A DNA stretch of 64,000 bases from Megalopta genalis (lineage: Eukaryota > Arthropoda > Insecta > Hymenoptera > Halictidae). Below the pieces are notes generated by a model that worked only from the letters and a program-made list of their open reading frames with translations, ran no database searches and was not told the origin of the DNA. The translations under genes were made by a program, and so were the position numbers. Location: contig NW_027477085.1 in assembly GCF_051020955.1 (NCBI RefSeq), positions 36,376 through 100,375 of the forward strand, given 5' to 3'. Positions 39,001 to 52,350 of this stretch are shown here, piece by piece (within the stretch, counting starts at the first letter, position 1; each line of letters opens with the position of its first letter).

Positions 39001-39470
39001 TCAAATCCATGTGAAACAAAGATTGAGCTTCAAACACTTGGGATAAAGGTGATATAGCTTCAACTGCATGCGAAACAAACGAGTTACCTTCAAATCCACG
39101 CGAAACACATGAATTGGTTCAAATGAATGCGATATAGAAGGTTTAGCTTCAAATCCAAGCGAAACACATGATTTAGCTTCAAATAGTTGCGATATAAGTG
39201 ATATAGATTCAAATACAGGCGAAACGAACTAGTTAGCTTCAAATCCATGCGAAACACATGATTCATTTGCAAATCAATGCGATGTAGAAGGTTCAGCTTC
39301 AAATCCATGCAAAACACGTGATTTATCTTCCAATTAATGCGAAGTAGAAGGCTTAGCTACAAATCCATGCGAAACAAATGGTTTAGCTTCAAATACTTGT
39401 GATATACGTTATTGAGATTTAACTGTATGCGCAACGAACGAGTTAGCTTCAAATCCATGCGAAACACATG
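36001..39470. repeat. Approximately 1.5-kb segment in two copies plus a partial third
   Basis: AAGCGAATCACGTGCTTTAG occurs at 36011 and again 1,499 bp later at 37510. Further right the offset between the copies is 1,529 bp, because the first copy lacks one 30-bp monomer near 36120. GATTCATTTGCAAATC is seen in both copies and again near 39260. A partial third copy from about 39091 to 39470 repeats 38553-38930 with an offset of about 538 bp, and carries private changes such as GATATAGAAGG and a missing base in AACAAAGATTGAGC (39016). Confidence 0.82.
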
Positions 39471-41059
39471 ATTTAGCTTCAAATCAATGCGATGTAGAAG
39501 GCTTAGCTTCAAATCCATGCGAAACAAATGGATTAGCTTCAAATACGGGCGATATAAATGATACAGCTTCAAATACAGGAGAAACAAACGAGATAGCTTC
39601 AAATCCATGCAAAACACTCGATTTAGCTTCAATTCAATGCCATTAGAAGGCTTAGCTTCAAATCCATACGTATGAATTGTTTATCTGCAAATACATGTGA
39701 TATACATGATTTAGTTTCAACTGCATGCGAAACAAACGAGTTAGCTTCAAATCCATTCGAAACACAATATTTAGCGTCAAATCAATGCGAAGTAGCAGGT
39801 TTAGCTTCAAATCCATGCGAAACACATGATTTAGCTTCAAATAATTGCGATATAAGTGATATAGTTTCAAACGCAGGCGAAACGAACGAGTTAGCTTCAA
39901 GTCCATGCGAAACACATGATTCAGCTGCAAATCAATGCGACGTAGAAGGCGTAGCTTCAAATCCATGCGGAACAAATGGTTATGCTTCAAATACTTGTGA
40001 TATAAGTGATATAGATTCAACTGTAGGCGAAACAAACGAGATAGCTTCAAATCCATGCAAAACACATGATTAAGCTTCCAATCAATGTAATGTAGTAGGT
40101 TTAGCTGCAAATCCATGCGACACAGATCATTTAGCTTCAAATCAATGCGATGTAGAAGGTTTAGCGTGAAATCCAAGCGAAACACATGACCTAGCTTCAA
40201 ATCAATGCGAAGTAGAAGGTTTAGCTTCAAATCCACGCGAAACAAAGCATATCGCTTCAAATACTTGAAATATAAATGACGTAGATTCAAATGCAGGCGA
40301 AACAAACGAGTTAGCTTAAAATCCAAGCAAAACACATGATTTAGCTTCATTTCAATGCCAAGTAGAAGGGTTAGCTTCAAATCCATGCGAAACAAATGGT
40401 TTAGCTTCAAATACTTGCGATATACATGATTTAGCTTCAACTGCATGCGAAACAAACGAGTTAGCATCAAATCCTTGCGAAACACATGATTTAGATTCAA
40501 ATTCATGCGAAACACATGGATTAGCTTCATATTCTTGCGAAACAAATAGTTTTGCTTCATATACTTGTGATAAACATGACTTAGCATCAACTGCATGCGA
40601 AACAAACGAGTTAGCTTCAAATCCAACCGAAACAATGATTTAGGCTTAAATCAAAGCGAAGTCGAAGGCTTTGCTTCAAATACATGAGAAACAAATGATT
40701 TAGCTTCAGATAATTGCGATATAAATGAGGTAGCTTCGAATGCAGACAGAACAAACGAGTTAGCTTCAAATCCAGGCAAAACACATGATTTAGCTTCATT
40801 TCAATACCAAGTAGAAGGGTTAGCTTCAAATCCATGCGAAACAAATGGTTTAGCTTCAAATACTTGCGATATACATGATTTAGCTTCAACTGCATGCGAA
40901 ACAAACGAGTTAGCATCAAATCCATGCGAAACACATTATTTTGCTTCAACTCAATGCGATGTAGAAGGATTAGCTTCAAATACATGCGACACAAATTATT
41001 TAGCTTCAAATCAATGCGATGTAGAAGGTTTAGCTACAAATACATGCGAAACAAATGAT
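39471..41059. repeat. Diverged HOR-1-related segment
   Basis: The monomer order is regular, but this stretch has many private variants and no close full-length partner. Its right part (about 40.62-41.06 kb) matches 8.30-8.72 and 11.33-11.75 kb. The ATGAATTGTTTATCTGC block near 39670 is related to 44206-44340, where the same order of variants recurs. It contains a minus-strand frame of 325 codons (39658-40635), which I regard as chance given the stop-poor monomer. No gene is supported. Confidence 0.78.
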
Positions 41060-41070
41060 TTAGCACAGGA
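40328..41070. repeat. Local duplication with 449-bp offset
   Basis: CAAAACACATGATTTAGC followed by TTCATTTCAAT and AGTAGAAGGGTTAGC occurs at 40328 and 40777. The match runs through the following C, D, E and A monomers up to AACGAGTTAGCATCAAATCC. The offset is 15 monomers minus one base, the missing base lying near 40645 (AATGATTTAGGC). Confidence 0.75.
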
Positions 41071-43140
41071 ACTTGCGGTATAAGTGATATAGCTTCAAAT
41101 GCAGGGGAAACAAACGAGTTGGCTTCAAATACATGCGACACATATGATTTAGCTTCAAATCAATGCGAAGTTGAAGGCTTAGCTTCAAATCCATGCGAAT
41201 CAAATGGTTTAGCTGCAAATACTTGTGATATACATGATTTAGTTTCACCTGCATGCGAATCAAACGAGTTTGCTTCAAATACATGCAAAACACGTGATTT
41301 AGCTTCCAATCAATGCAAAGTAGAAGGCCTAGCTTCAAATCCATGCGAAACAAATGATTTAGCTTCAAATACTTGCGATATAAATGACATAGCTTCATAT
41401 GCAGTCGAAACGAACGAGTTAGCTTCAACTCCATGCGATGCACATGATTTTGCTGCAAATCAATGCGACGTAGAAGGTTTAGCTTCAAATCCATGCAAAA
41501 CATATGATTTATATTCAAATCAATGCGACGTAGAAGTCTTAGCTTCAAATCCATGCGGAACAAATGATTTAGCTTCAAATACTTGTGATATAAGTGATAT
41601 AGATTCAACTGCAGGCGTAACAAACGAGTTAGCTTCAAATACATGCGAAACATATGATTTAGCTTCAAATACTTGCGATATAATTGATATAGTTTCAAAT
41701 GCAGACGAATCAAACGAGTTAGCTTCAAAAGCCATGTGATACACATGATTTAGCTTCAAGTCAATGCGAAACTCATGATTTAGCTTCAAATCACTGCGAT
41801 CTAGATGTATTAGCTTCAAATCCATGCGAAACACATGATTTAGCTTCAAATCAATGCGAAGTAGACGGCCCATCTTCAAATCCATGCGAAACAAATGGTT
41901 TAGTTTCAACTACTTGTGATATACATGATTTAGCTACAACTGCATGCGAAACAAACGAGTTATCTTCAGATTGATGCGAAACACATGATTTAGCTTAAAA
42001 TCAATGCGATGTAGAAGGTTTAGCTTCAAATCCGCGCGAAACAAATGATTTACATTTAAATATTTGCGATATAAGTGATATAGCTTCGAATGCAGGAGAG
42101 ACAAATGAGTTAGCTTCAAATCCATGCGAAACACATGATTTAGCTTCAAATCAATGCGGTGTAGAAGGTTTATCTTCAAATCCGCCCGAAACAAATGATT
42201 TAGCTTCAAATACTTGCGATATAAGTGATATAGCTTCAAATGCTGGCGAAACAAAAGACTTAGCGTCAAATCCATGCGAAACAATTGATTTAGCTTCAGA
42301 TACTTGCGATATAAGTGATATTGCTTCAAATGCAGACGAAACAAACGAGATAGTATCAAATCCAAACGAAACACATGATTTAGCTACAAATCAATGCGAT
42401 GTAGAAGGTTTAGTTTCAAATCCATGCGAAACAAATGATTTAGCTTCAAATACATGCGATATAAATGATGTAGATTCAAATGCAGGCAAAACGAACGAGC
42501 TAGCTTCAAGTCCACGCGAAACACATGAATTTAGATGCAAATCAATGCGATGTAGAAGGTTTAGCTTCAAATCTATGCGAAACAATTGATTTAGCTTCGG
42601 ATACTTGCGATACAAGTGATTTAGCTTCAAATGCATGCGAAACCAACCAGATAGCTTCAAGTCCACGCGAAACACATGATTTAGCTTCAAATCAATGCGA
42701 AGTAGATGGCTTAGCTTCAACCCCATGCGAAACACATGATTTAGCTTCAAAAGCCATGCGATACACATGAATTAGCTTCAAATCCATGCAAAACACATGA
42801 TTTAGCTTCCAAACCATGCGAAACACATGATTTAGCTTCCAATAAATGCGAAGTATAAGGCTCAGCTTCAAATCCAAGCGAAACACATGATTTAGCTTCA
42901 AAACAATGCGAATTAGAAGGCTTAGCTTCAAATGCATGAGAAACAATTCATTTAGCTTCAGATACTTGCGGTATAAGTGATATAGCTTCAAATGCAGGGG
43001 GAACAAACGACTTAGTTTCAAATCCATGAAAAACACTAGATTTAGCTTCGAATCAAAGCGAAGTGGAAGGTTTAGCTTCTAATCCAAGCGGAACAAACGA
43101 TTGAGCTTCAAACACTTAGGATATAAGTGATATACCTTCA
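41060..43140. repeat. HOR-1 copy 6, partial and diverged
   Basis: Landmarks match the start of HOR-1: GGCACAGGAACTTGCGG-type sequence near 41064 (as at 8721 and 11748), CCTAGCTTCAAATCC near 41328, GATTTACATTTAAATATT near 42046 and GAAGTATAAGGCTC near 42849. It carries extra monomers at about 41541-41640 that are absent from the 8.7- and 11.7-kb copies, and a single 390-bp block. It leaves the HOR-1 order after about 43140. Confidence 0.8.
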
Positions 43141-46100
43141 AATGCAGGCGAAACAAACGAGTTAACTTCAAACCCGTGCGGAACACATGATTCAGCTTCA
43201 AATCAATGCGAAACACATGATTTAGCTTGATGTCAATGAGAAGTAGACGGCTTAGCTTCAAATCCAGGCGGAACAAATGGTTTAACTTCAAATTCTTGTG
43301 ATATACATGATTTAGCTTCAAGTGCATACGAAACAAATGTGTGAGTTTCAAATCCAAGCGAAACACATGATTTAGATTGATATCAATGCGCAGAAGAAGG
43401 CTTAGCTTCAAATCCATGCGAATCAAATGGTTTAGTTTCAAATAGTTCGGATATACATGATTTAGCTTCAACTGCAGGCGAAACAAACAAGTTAGCTTCA
43501 AATTCATGCGAAACACATGATTTAGCATCCAATCAATGCGAAGTAGAAGGCTTAGCTTCACATCGATGCGAAACAAATTATTTACCTTCAAATACTTGCG
43601 GTATAAGTGATATAGCTTCAAATGCAGGCGAAACAAATGAGTTAGCTTCAAATCCATGCGAAACACATTATTGAGGTGCAAATCAGTGCGAAGTAGAAGG
43701 CTCAGGTTCAAAGCCATGCGATTCAAATGGTTCATCTTCAAATACTTGTAAAAGACATGATTTAACTTCAACTGCATGCGAAACAAACGAGTTACCTTCA
43801 AATCCACGCGAAACACGTGATTTAGCTTCAAATCAATGCGATGTAGAAGGCTTAGCTTCAAATCCATGCAAAACACGTGATTTAGGATCCAATCAATGCG
43901 AAGTAGAAGGCTTAGCTTCAAATCCATGCCAAACACATGATTTAGCTTCAAATCCATGGGATGTAGAAGGTTTAGCTTCAAATCCATGCGAAACACATTA
44001 TTTAGGTGCAAATCAGTGCGAAATAGAAGGCTCAGGTTCAAAGCCATGCGATTCAAATGGTTCATCTTCAAATACTTGTGAAAGACATGATTTAGCTTCA
44101 ACTGCATGCGAAACAAACGAGTTACCTTCAAATCCATGCAAAACAGACGATTTAGCTTCAATTCAATGCCAAGTAGAAGGCTTAGCTTCAAATCCATGCG
44201 AATGAATTGTTTAGCTGCAAAGACTTGTGATATACATGATTTACTTGCAACTGCATGCGAAACAAACGAGTTAGCTTCAAATCCATTCGAAACACAATAT
44301 TTAGCGTCAAATCAATGCGAAGTAGAAGGCAGAGCTTCAAATCCATGCGATACAAATGGTTTAGCTTAAAATACTTGTGATATACATGATTTAGCTTCAA
44401 CTGCATTCGAAGCAAACGAGTTAGCTCCGAATCCACGCGAAACACATGATTTAGCTTCAAATCAATGTGAAGTAGCAGGTTTAGCTTCAAATCCATGCGA
44501 AACAAATGATTGAGCTTCCAACACTTGGGATATAGGTGATATAGCTTCAACTGCATGCGAAACAAATGAGTTACATTCAAATCCAAGCCACACACATAAT
44601 TTAGCTTCAAATCAATGCGATGTAGAAGGTTTAGCTTAAAATCCAAGCGAAACACATGATTTAGCTTCAAATACTTGCGATATAAGTGATATAGTTACAA
44701 ATGCAGGCGAATCGAACGAGTTAGCTTCAAATCCATGCGAAACACATGGTTCAGCTGCAAATCAATGCGATGTAGAAGGTTTAGCTTCAAATCCATGTCA
44801 AACACATGATTTAGCTTCAAATCCATGGGATGTAGAAGGTTTAGCTTCAACTGCATGCGAAACACTTTATTTAGGTGCAAATCAGTGCGATGTTGAAGGC
44901 TCAGGTTCAAAGCCATGCGATTTAAGTGGTTCATCTTCAAATACTTGTGAAAGACGTGATTTAGCTTCAACTGCATGCGAAACAAACGAGTTACCTTCAA
45001 ATCCACGCGAAACACATGATTTAGCTTCAAATCAATGCGGAGTAGAAGGCTTAGCTTCAAATCCATGCGATTTACAAGATTTAGCTTCAAATCAATGCGA
45101 TGTAGAAGGTTCAGCTTCAAATCCATGCGACACATATGATTTAGCTGCAAATACTTGCGATATAAGTGATATAGCTTCAAAAGCAGGAGGAACAAACGAG
45201 GTAGCTTCAATTCCACGCGAAACAAATGATTTAGCTTCAAATCAATGCGAAGTAGAAGGCTTAGCTTCAAATCCATGCGAAACAAATGGCAAAGCTACAA
45301 ATGCTTGTGATATAAATTATTAAGCTACAACTGCATGCGAGACAAACGAGTTAGCTTCAAATCCATGCGAAACACATGATTTAGCTTCAAATCAATGCGA
45401 TGTAGAAGGTTTAGCTTCAAATCCATGCGAAACAAATGGTTTAGCTACAAATACTTGTGATATACATTATTTAGCTACAACTGCATGCGAAACAAACGAG
45501 TTAGCTTCAAATCCAAGCGAAACACATGATTTAGCTGCAAATCAATGCGATGTAGAAGGTTTAGCTCCAAATCCATGCGAAACAAATGATTTAGCTTCAA
45601 ACACTTGGCGTATAAGTGATATAGCTTCAAATGCAGACTAATCAAACGAGTTAGCTTCAAAATCCACGCGATACACATGATTTAGCTTCAAATACTTGCG
45701 ATATAAGTGATGTAGATTCAACTGCAGGCCAAACGAACGAGTTAGCTTCAAATCCATGCGAAACACATGATTTAGCTTCAAATCAATGCGATGTAGAAGG
45801 TTTAGCTTCAAATCCATGCGATACACAAGATTTAGCTTCAAATCAATTCGATGAAGAAGGTTCAGCTTCAAATCCATGCGACACATATGATTTAGCTTCA
45901 AATACTTGTGATATAAGTGATATAGCTTCAAAAGCAGGAGGAACAAACGAGGTAGCTTCAGTTCTATGCGAAACAAATGATTTAGCTTCAAATCTATGCG
46001 AAGTAGCATGCTTAGCTTCAAATCCATGCGAAACAAATGATTTAGCTACAAATACTCGTGATATACACTATTTAGCTACAACTGCATGCGAAACAAACGA

Positions 46101-46321
46101 GTTAGCTTCAAATCCAAGCAAAATACATGATTAAACTTCAAATGCATGCGAAACAAATCATATAACTTCAAATACTTGCGATATAAGTGATACAGATACG
46201 AATGCAGAAGAAACAAACGAGTTAGCTTCAAATCCATGCCAAACACATGATTTAGCTTCAAATCCATGGGATGTAGAAGGTTTAGCTTCAAATCCATGAG
46301 AAACGAATGATTTAGCATCAA
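43141..46321. repeat. Mosaic segment between HOR-1 and HOR-2
   Basis: Bases 43141-43380 match the AACCCGTGCGGAACAC block of HOR-1 (15.23-15.45 kb). Next come three related blocks with GTGCAAATCAGTGCGA, GGCTCAGGTTCAAAGCC and GGTTCATCTTC at about 43675, 43996 and 44873; a further relative lies at 49655 and 55290. Bases 45040-45360 match 51.40-51.74 kb, and 45.5-46.05 kb matches 48.2-48.8 kb. The longest open frame of the window (minus strand, 43079-44197, 372 codons) lies here. It spans unrelated repeat blocks and shows only the decapeptide repeat. Confidence 0.78.
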
Positions 46322-49300
46322 ATGCTTGCGAATATAAGTGATATAGCTTCAAATGCAGGCGAAACAAACGTGTTAGCTTCAGATCCATGCGAAACACATG
46401 ATTTAGTTGCAAATCAATGCGATGTAGAGGGTTTAGCTTCAAATCCATGCGATACACAAGATTTAGCTTCAAATCAATGCGATGTAGAAAGTTCAGCTTC
46501 AAATCCATGCGACGTACATGATTTAGCTTCAAATACTTGCGATATAAGTGATATAGCTTCAAAATCTGGAGGAACAAACGAGGTAGCTTCAATTCCATGC
46601 GAAACAAATGATTTAGCTTCAAATCAATGCGAAGTAGCAGACTTAGCTTCAAATCCATGCGAAACAAATGGTTTAGCTACAAATACTTGTGATATACATT
46701 ATTTAGCTACAACTGCATGCGAAACAAACAAGTTAGCTTCAAATCCATGCGAAACACATGATTTAGCTTAAAATCAATGCGATGTAGAAGGTTTAGCTTC
46801 AAATCCATGCGAAACAAATGATTGAGCTTCAAATACTTGGGATATAGGTGGCATAGCTCCAACTGTATGCGAAACAAACGAGTTACCGTCAAATCCACGC
46901 AAAACACATGAATTGGTTCAAATGAATGCGATGTAGAAGGTTTAGCTTCAAATCCAAGCGAAACACATGATTTAGCTTCAAATAGTTGCGATATAAGTGA
47001 TATAGATTCAAATACAGGCGAAACGAACGAGTTAGCTTCAAATCCATGCGAAACACATGATTCATTTGCAAATCAATGCGATGTAGAAGGTTCAGCTTCA
47101 AATCCATGCAAAACACGTGATTTAGCTTCCAATTAATGCGAAGTAGAAGGCTTAGCTTCAAATGCATGCGAAACAAATGGTTTAGCTTCAAATACTTTTG
47201 ATATACGTTATTTAGATTTAACTGTATGCGCAGCGAACGAGTTAGCTTCAAATCCATGCGAAACACATGATTTAGCAGCAAATCAATGCGATGTAGAAGG
47301 TTTAGCTCCAAATCCATGCGAAACAAATGACTTAGCTTCAAACACTTGGGGTATATGTGATATGGCTTCAAATACAGACTAATCAAACGAGTTAGCTTCA
47401 AAATCCACGCGATACACATGATTTAGCTTCAAATACTTGCGATATAAGTGTTGTAGATTCAACTGGAGGCGAAACGAACGAGTTAGCTTCAAATCCATGC
47501 GAAACACATGATTTAGCTTCAAATCAATGCGATGTAGAAGGTTTAGCTTCAAATCCATGCGATTCACAAGATTTAGCTTCAAATCAATTCGATGTAGAAG
47601 GTTCAGCTTCAAATCCATGCGACACATATGATTTAGCTTCAAATACTTGCGATATAAGTGATATAGCTTCAAAAGCAGGAGGAACAAACGAAGTAGCTTC
47701 AGTTCTATGCGAAACAAATGATTTAGCTTCAAATGAATGCGAAGTAGAAGGCTTAGCTTCAAATCCATGTGAAACAAATGATTTAGCTACAAATACTTGT
47801 GATATACATTATTTAGCTACAACTGCATGCGAAACAAACGAGTTATCTTCAGATTGATGCGAAACACATGATTTAGCTTAAAATCAATGCGATGTAGAAG
47901 GTTTAGCTTCAAATCCATGAGAAACAAATGATTTAGCTTCAGATACTTGCGATATAAATGATATAGATTCAACTGCATGCGAAAAAAACGATTCAGCTTC
48001 AAATCCAAGGGAAACACATGATTTAACTTCAAATCAATGCGAAGTAAAAGGCTTAGCTTCAAAACCATGCGAAACGAATGATTTAGCATCAAATGCTTGC
48101 GAATATAAGTGATATAGCTTCAAATGAAGGCGAAACAATCGAGTTAGCTACAGACCCATGCGAAACAAATGGTTTAGCTTCAAATACTTGTGATATACCT
48201 TATTTAGATTTAACTGTATGCGCAACGAACGAGTTAGCTTCAAATCCAAGCGAAACACATGATTTAGCTGCAAATTAATGCGATGTAGAAGGTTTAGCTG
48301 CAAATCCATGCGAAACAAATGATTTAGCTTCAAACACTTGGCTTATAAGTGATATAGCTTCAAATGCAGACTAATCAAACGAGTTAGCTTCAAAATCCAC
48401 GCGATACACATGATTTAGCTTCAAATACTTGCGATATAAGTGATGTAGATTCAACTGCAGGCCAAACGAACGAGTTAGCTTCAAATCCATGCGAAACACA
48501 TGATTTAGCTTCAAATCAATGCGATGTAGAAGGTTTAGCTTCAAATCCATGCGATACACAAGATTTAGCTTCAAATCAATTCGATGAAGAAGGTTCAGCT
48601 TCAAATCCATGCGACACATATGATTTAGCTTCAAATACTTGCGATATAAGTGATATAGCTTCAAAAGCAGGAGGAACAAACGAGGTAGCTTCAGTTCTAT
48701 GCGAAACAAATGATTTAGCTTCAAATCTATGCGAAGTAGCAGGCTTAGCTTCAAATCCATGCGAAACAAATGATTTAGCTACAAATACTCGTGATATACA
48801 CTATTTAGCTACAACTGCATGCGAAACAAACGAGTTAGCTTCAAATCCATGCGAAACATATGATTTAGCTTAAAATCAATGCGATGTAGACGGTTTAGCT
48901 TCAAATCCATGAGAAACAAATGATTGAGCTTCACACACTTGGGATATAGGTGTTATAGCTTCAACTGCATGCGAAACAAACGAGTTACCTTCAAATCCAC
49001 GCCAAACACATGAGTTAGCTTCAACTCAATGCGATGTAGAAGGTTTAGCTTCAAATCCATACGAAACAAATGATTGAGCTTCAAACACTTGGGATAAATG
49101 TGATATTGCTTCAACTGCATGCGAAACAATCGAGTTACCTACAGATCCACGCGAAACACATGAATTGGTTCAAATGAATGCGATGTAGAAGGTTTAGCTT
49201 CAAATTCAAGCGAAACGCATGAATTAGCTTCAAATACTTGCGATATAAGTGGTATAGATTCAAATACAGGCGAAACGAACGAGTTAGATTCAAAGCCATG

Positions 49301-51964
49301 CGAAACACATGATTCATTTGCAAATCAATGCGATGTAGAAGGTTCAGCTTCAAATCCATGCAAAACACGTGATTTAGCTTCCAATTAATGCGAAGGAGAA
49401 GGCTTAGCTTCAAATCCATGCGAAACAAATGGTTTAGCTTCAAATACTTGTGATATACGTTATTTAGATTTAACTGTATGCGCAACGAACGAGTTAGCTT
49501 CAAATCCAAGCGAAAGAGATGATTCAGCTGCAAATAAATGCGATGTAGAAGGTTTAGCTTCAAATCCATGCGAAACACACGATTTAGCTTGAAATCCACG
49601 GGGTGTAGAAGGTTTAGCTTCAAATCCATGCGAAACACGTGATTTAGCTGCAAATCAGTGCGAAGTAGTAGGCTCATGTTTAAATCAATGCGATTCAAAT
49701 GGTTCATCTTCAAATACTTGTGAAAGACATGATTTAGCTTCAACTGAATGCGAAACAAACGGGTTAGCTTCAAATCCATGCGAAACACATGATTTAGATT
49801 CTAATCAATGCGATGTAGAAGCTTTAGCTTCAAATCCATGCAAAACACGTGATTTAGCTTCTAATTAATGCGAAGTAGAAGGCTTAGCTTCAAATCCATG
49901 CGATACAAATGGTTTTAGCTTCAAATACTTGTGATATACGTTATTTAGATTTAACTGCATGCACAACGAACGAGTTAGCTTCAAATCCATGCGAAACACA
50001 TGATTTAGCTGCAACTCAATGCGATGTACAAGGTTTAGTTTCAAATCCATGCGATGTAGAAGGTTTAGCTTCAAATCCATGCGAAACAAATGATTGAGCT
50101 TCAAACACTTGGGATATAGGTGGTATAGCTCCAACTGCATGCGAAACAAACAAGTTACCTTCAAATCCACGCCAAATACATGAGTTAGCTTCAAATCCAT
50201 GCGACACATATGATTTAGCTTCAAATACTTGCGATATAAGTGATATAGCTTCAAAAGCAGGAGGAACAAACGAGGTAGCTTCAGTTCTATGCGAAACAAA
50301 TGATTTAGCTTCAAATCAATGCGAAGTAGAAGGCTTAGCTTCAAATCCATGCGAAACAAATGGTTTAGCTACAAATACTTGTGATATACATTATTTAGCT
50401 ACAACTGCATGCGAAACAAACGAGGTAGCTTCAATTCCACGTGAAACAAATGATTTAGCTTCAAATCAATGCGAAGTAGAAGGCTTAGCTTCAAATCCAT
50501 GCGAAACAAATGGCAAAGCTACAAATGCTTGTGATATAAATCATTAAGCTACAACTGCATGCGAGACAAACGAGTTAGCTTCAAATCCATTCGGAACACA
50601 TGATTTAGCTTCAAATCAATGCGATGTAGAAGGTTTAGCTTCAAATCCATGCGATACACAAGATTTTGCTTTAAATCATGCGATGTAGTAGGTTCAGCTT
50701 CAAATCCATGCGACACATATGATTTAGCTTCAAATCAATGCGATGTAGAAGGTTTAGCTTCAAATCCAAGCGAATCACGTGCTTTAGCTTCCTATTAATG
50801 CGAAGTAGAAGGCTTAGCTTGTAATCCATGCGAAACACGTGATTTAGCTACAAATCAATGCGATCTAGAAGGTTTAGCTTCAAATCCATGCGATGTAGAA
50901 GGTTTAGCTTCAAATCCATGCGAAACGAATGATTTAGCATCAAATGCTTGCGAATATAAGTGATATAGCTTCAAATGCAGGCGAAACAAACGAGTTAGCT
51001 TCAGATCCATGCGAAACACATGATTTAGTTGCAAATCAATGCGATGTAGAGGGTTTAGCTTCAAATCCATGCGATACACAAGATTTAGCTTCAAATCAAT
51101 TCGATGTAGAAGGTTCAGCTTCAAATCCATGCGACACATATGATTTAGCTTCAAATACTTGCGATATAAGTGATATAGCTTCAAAAGCAGGAGGAACAAA
51201 CGAGGTAGCTTCAGTTCTGTGCTAAACAAATGATTTAGCTTCAAATCAATGCGAAGTAGAGGGCTTAGCTTCAAATCCATGCGAAACAAATGGTTTAGCT
51301 ACAAATACTTGTGATATACATTATTTAGCTACAACTGCATGCGAAACAATCGAGTTAGCTTCAAATCCATGCGAAACACATGATTTAGATTCAAATCAAT
51401 GCGATGTAGAAGGTTTAGCTTCAAATCCATGCGATTTACAAGATTTAGCTTCAAATCAATGCGATGTAGAAGGTTCAGCTTCAAATCCATGCGACACATA
51501 TGATTTAGCTGCAAATTCTTGCGGTATAAGTGATATAGCTTCAAAAGCAGGAGGAACAAACGAGGTAGCTTCAATTCCACGCGAAACAAATGATTTAGCT
51601 TCAAATCAATGCGAAGTAGAAGGCTTAGCTTCAAATCCATGCGAAACAAATGGCAAAGCTACAAATGCTTGTGATATAAATTATTAAGCTACAACTGCAT
51701 GCGAGACAAACGAGTTAGCTTCAAATCCATGCGAAACACATGATTTAGCTTCAAATCAATGCGATGTAGAAGGTTTAGCTTCAAATCCAAGCGAATCACG
51801 TGCTTTAGCTTCCTATTAATGCGAAGTAGAAGGCTTAGCTTGTAATCCATGCGAAACACGTGATTTAGCTACAAATCAATGCGATCTTGAAGGTTTAGCT
51901 TCAAATCCATGCGATGTAGAATGTTTAGCTTCAAATCCATGCGAAACGAATGATTTAGCATCAA
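46322..51964. repeat. HOR-2 copy A, about 5.64 kb
   Basis: The copy starts, by choice, at the +1 E monomer TGCTTGCGAATATAAGTG. Landmarks: AAATCTGGAGGAACAAACGA near 46562; CATGAATTGGTTCAAATG near 46909; CAACTGGAGGCGAAACG near 47460; GCGAAAAAAACGATTC near 47980; GTCTCAAA-free CCACGGGGTGTAGAAGG near 49596; GGCTCATGTTTAAATC near 49670; and the internal 1,021-bp duplication at the right end. The same landmarks return 5,641-5,645 bp later. Private indels are rare here; one clear case is GGTTTTAGC near 49912. Confidence 0.88.
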
Positions 51965-52350
51965 ATGCTTGCGAATATAAGTGATATAGCTTCAAATGCA
52001 GGCGAAACAAACGAGTTAGCTTCAGATCCATGCGAAACACATGATTTAGTTGCAAATCAATGCGATGTAGAGGGTTTAGCTTCAAATCCATGCGATACAC
52101 AAGATTTAGCTTCAAATCAATGCGATGTAGAAAGTTCAGCTTCAAATCCATGCGACGTACATGATTTAGCTTCAAATACTTGCGATATAAGTGATATAGC
52201 TTCAAAATCTGGAGGAACAAACGAGGTAGCTTCATTCCATGCGAAACAAATGATTTAGCTTCAAATCAATGCGAAGTAGCAGACTTAGCTTCAAATCCAT
52301 GCGAAACAAATGGTTTAGCTACAAATACTTGTGATATACATTATTTAGCT
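50762..52350. repeat. 1,021-bp-offset duplication within HOR-2
   Basis: The block at about 50762-51330 returns at about 51783-52350. Both begin with AATCCAAGCGAATCACGTG, then CTTCCTATTAATGCG, GGCTTGTAATCC and the +1 E monomer GCGAATATAAG. They differ at a few markers; for example AAAGCAGGAGG in the first corresponds to AAATCTGGAGG in the second. The pair is present in each HOR-2 copy (again at 56.4/57.4 kb and 62.3/63.3 kb), so it predates the multiplication of the 5.64-kb unit. Confidence 0.83.

Noticed and set aside
43079..44197. Minus-strand open frame of 372 codons as a gene
   Set aside because: It consists only of the DLKL-type decapeptide translation of the 30-bp repeat, crosses unrelated repeat blocks, and has no start context, domain or composition change. 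Stop-poor consensus frames make such runs expected.
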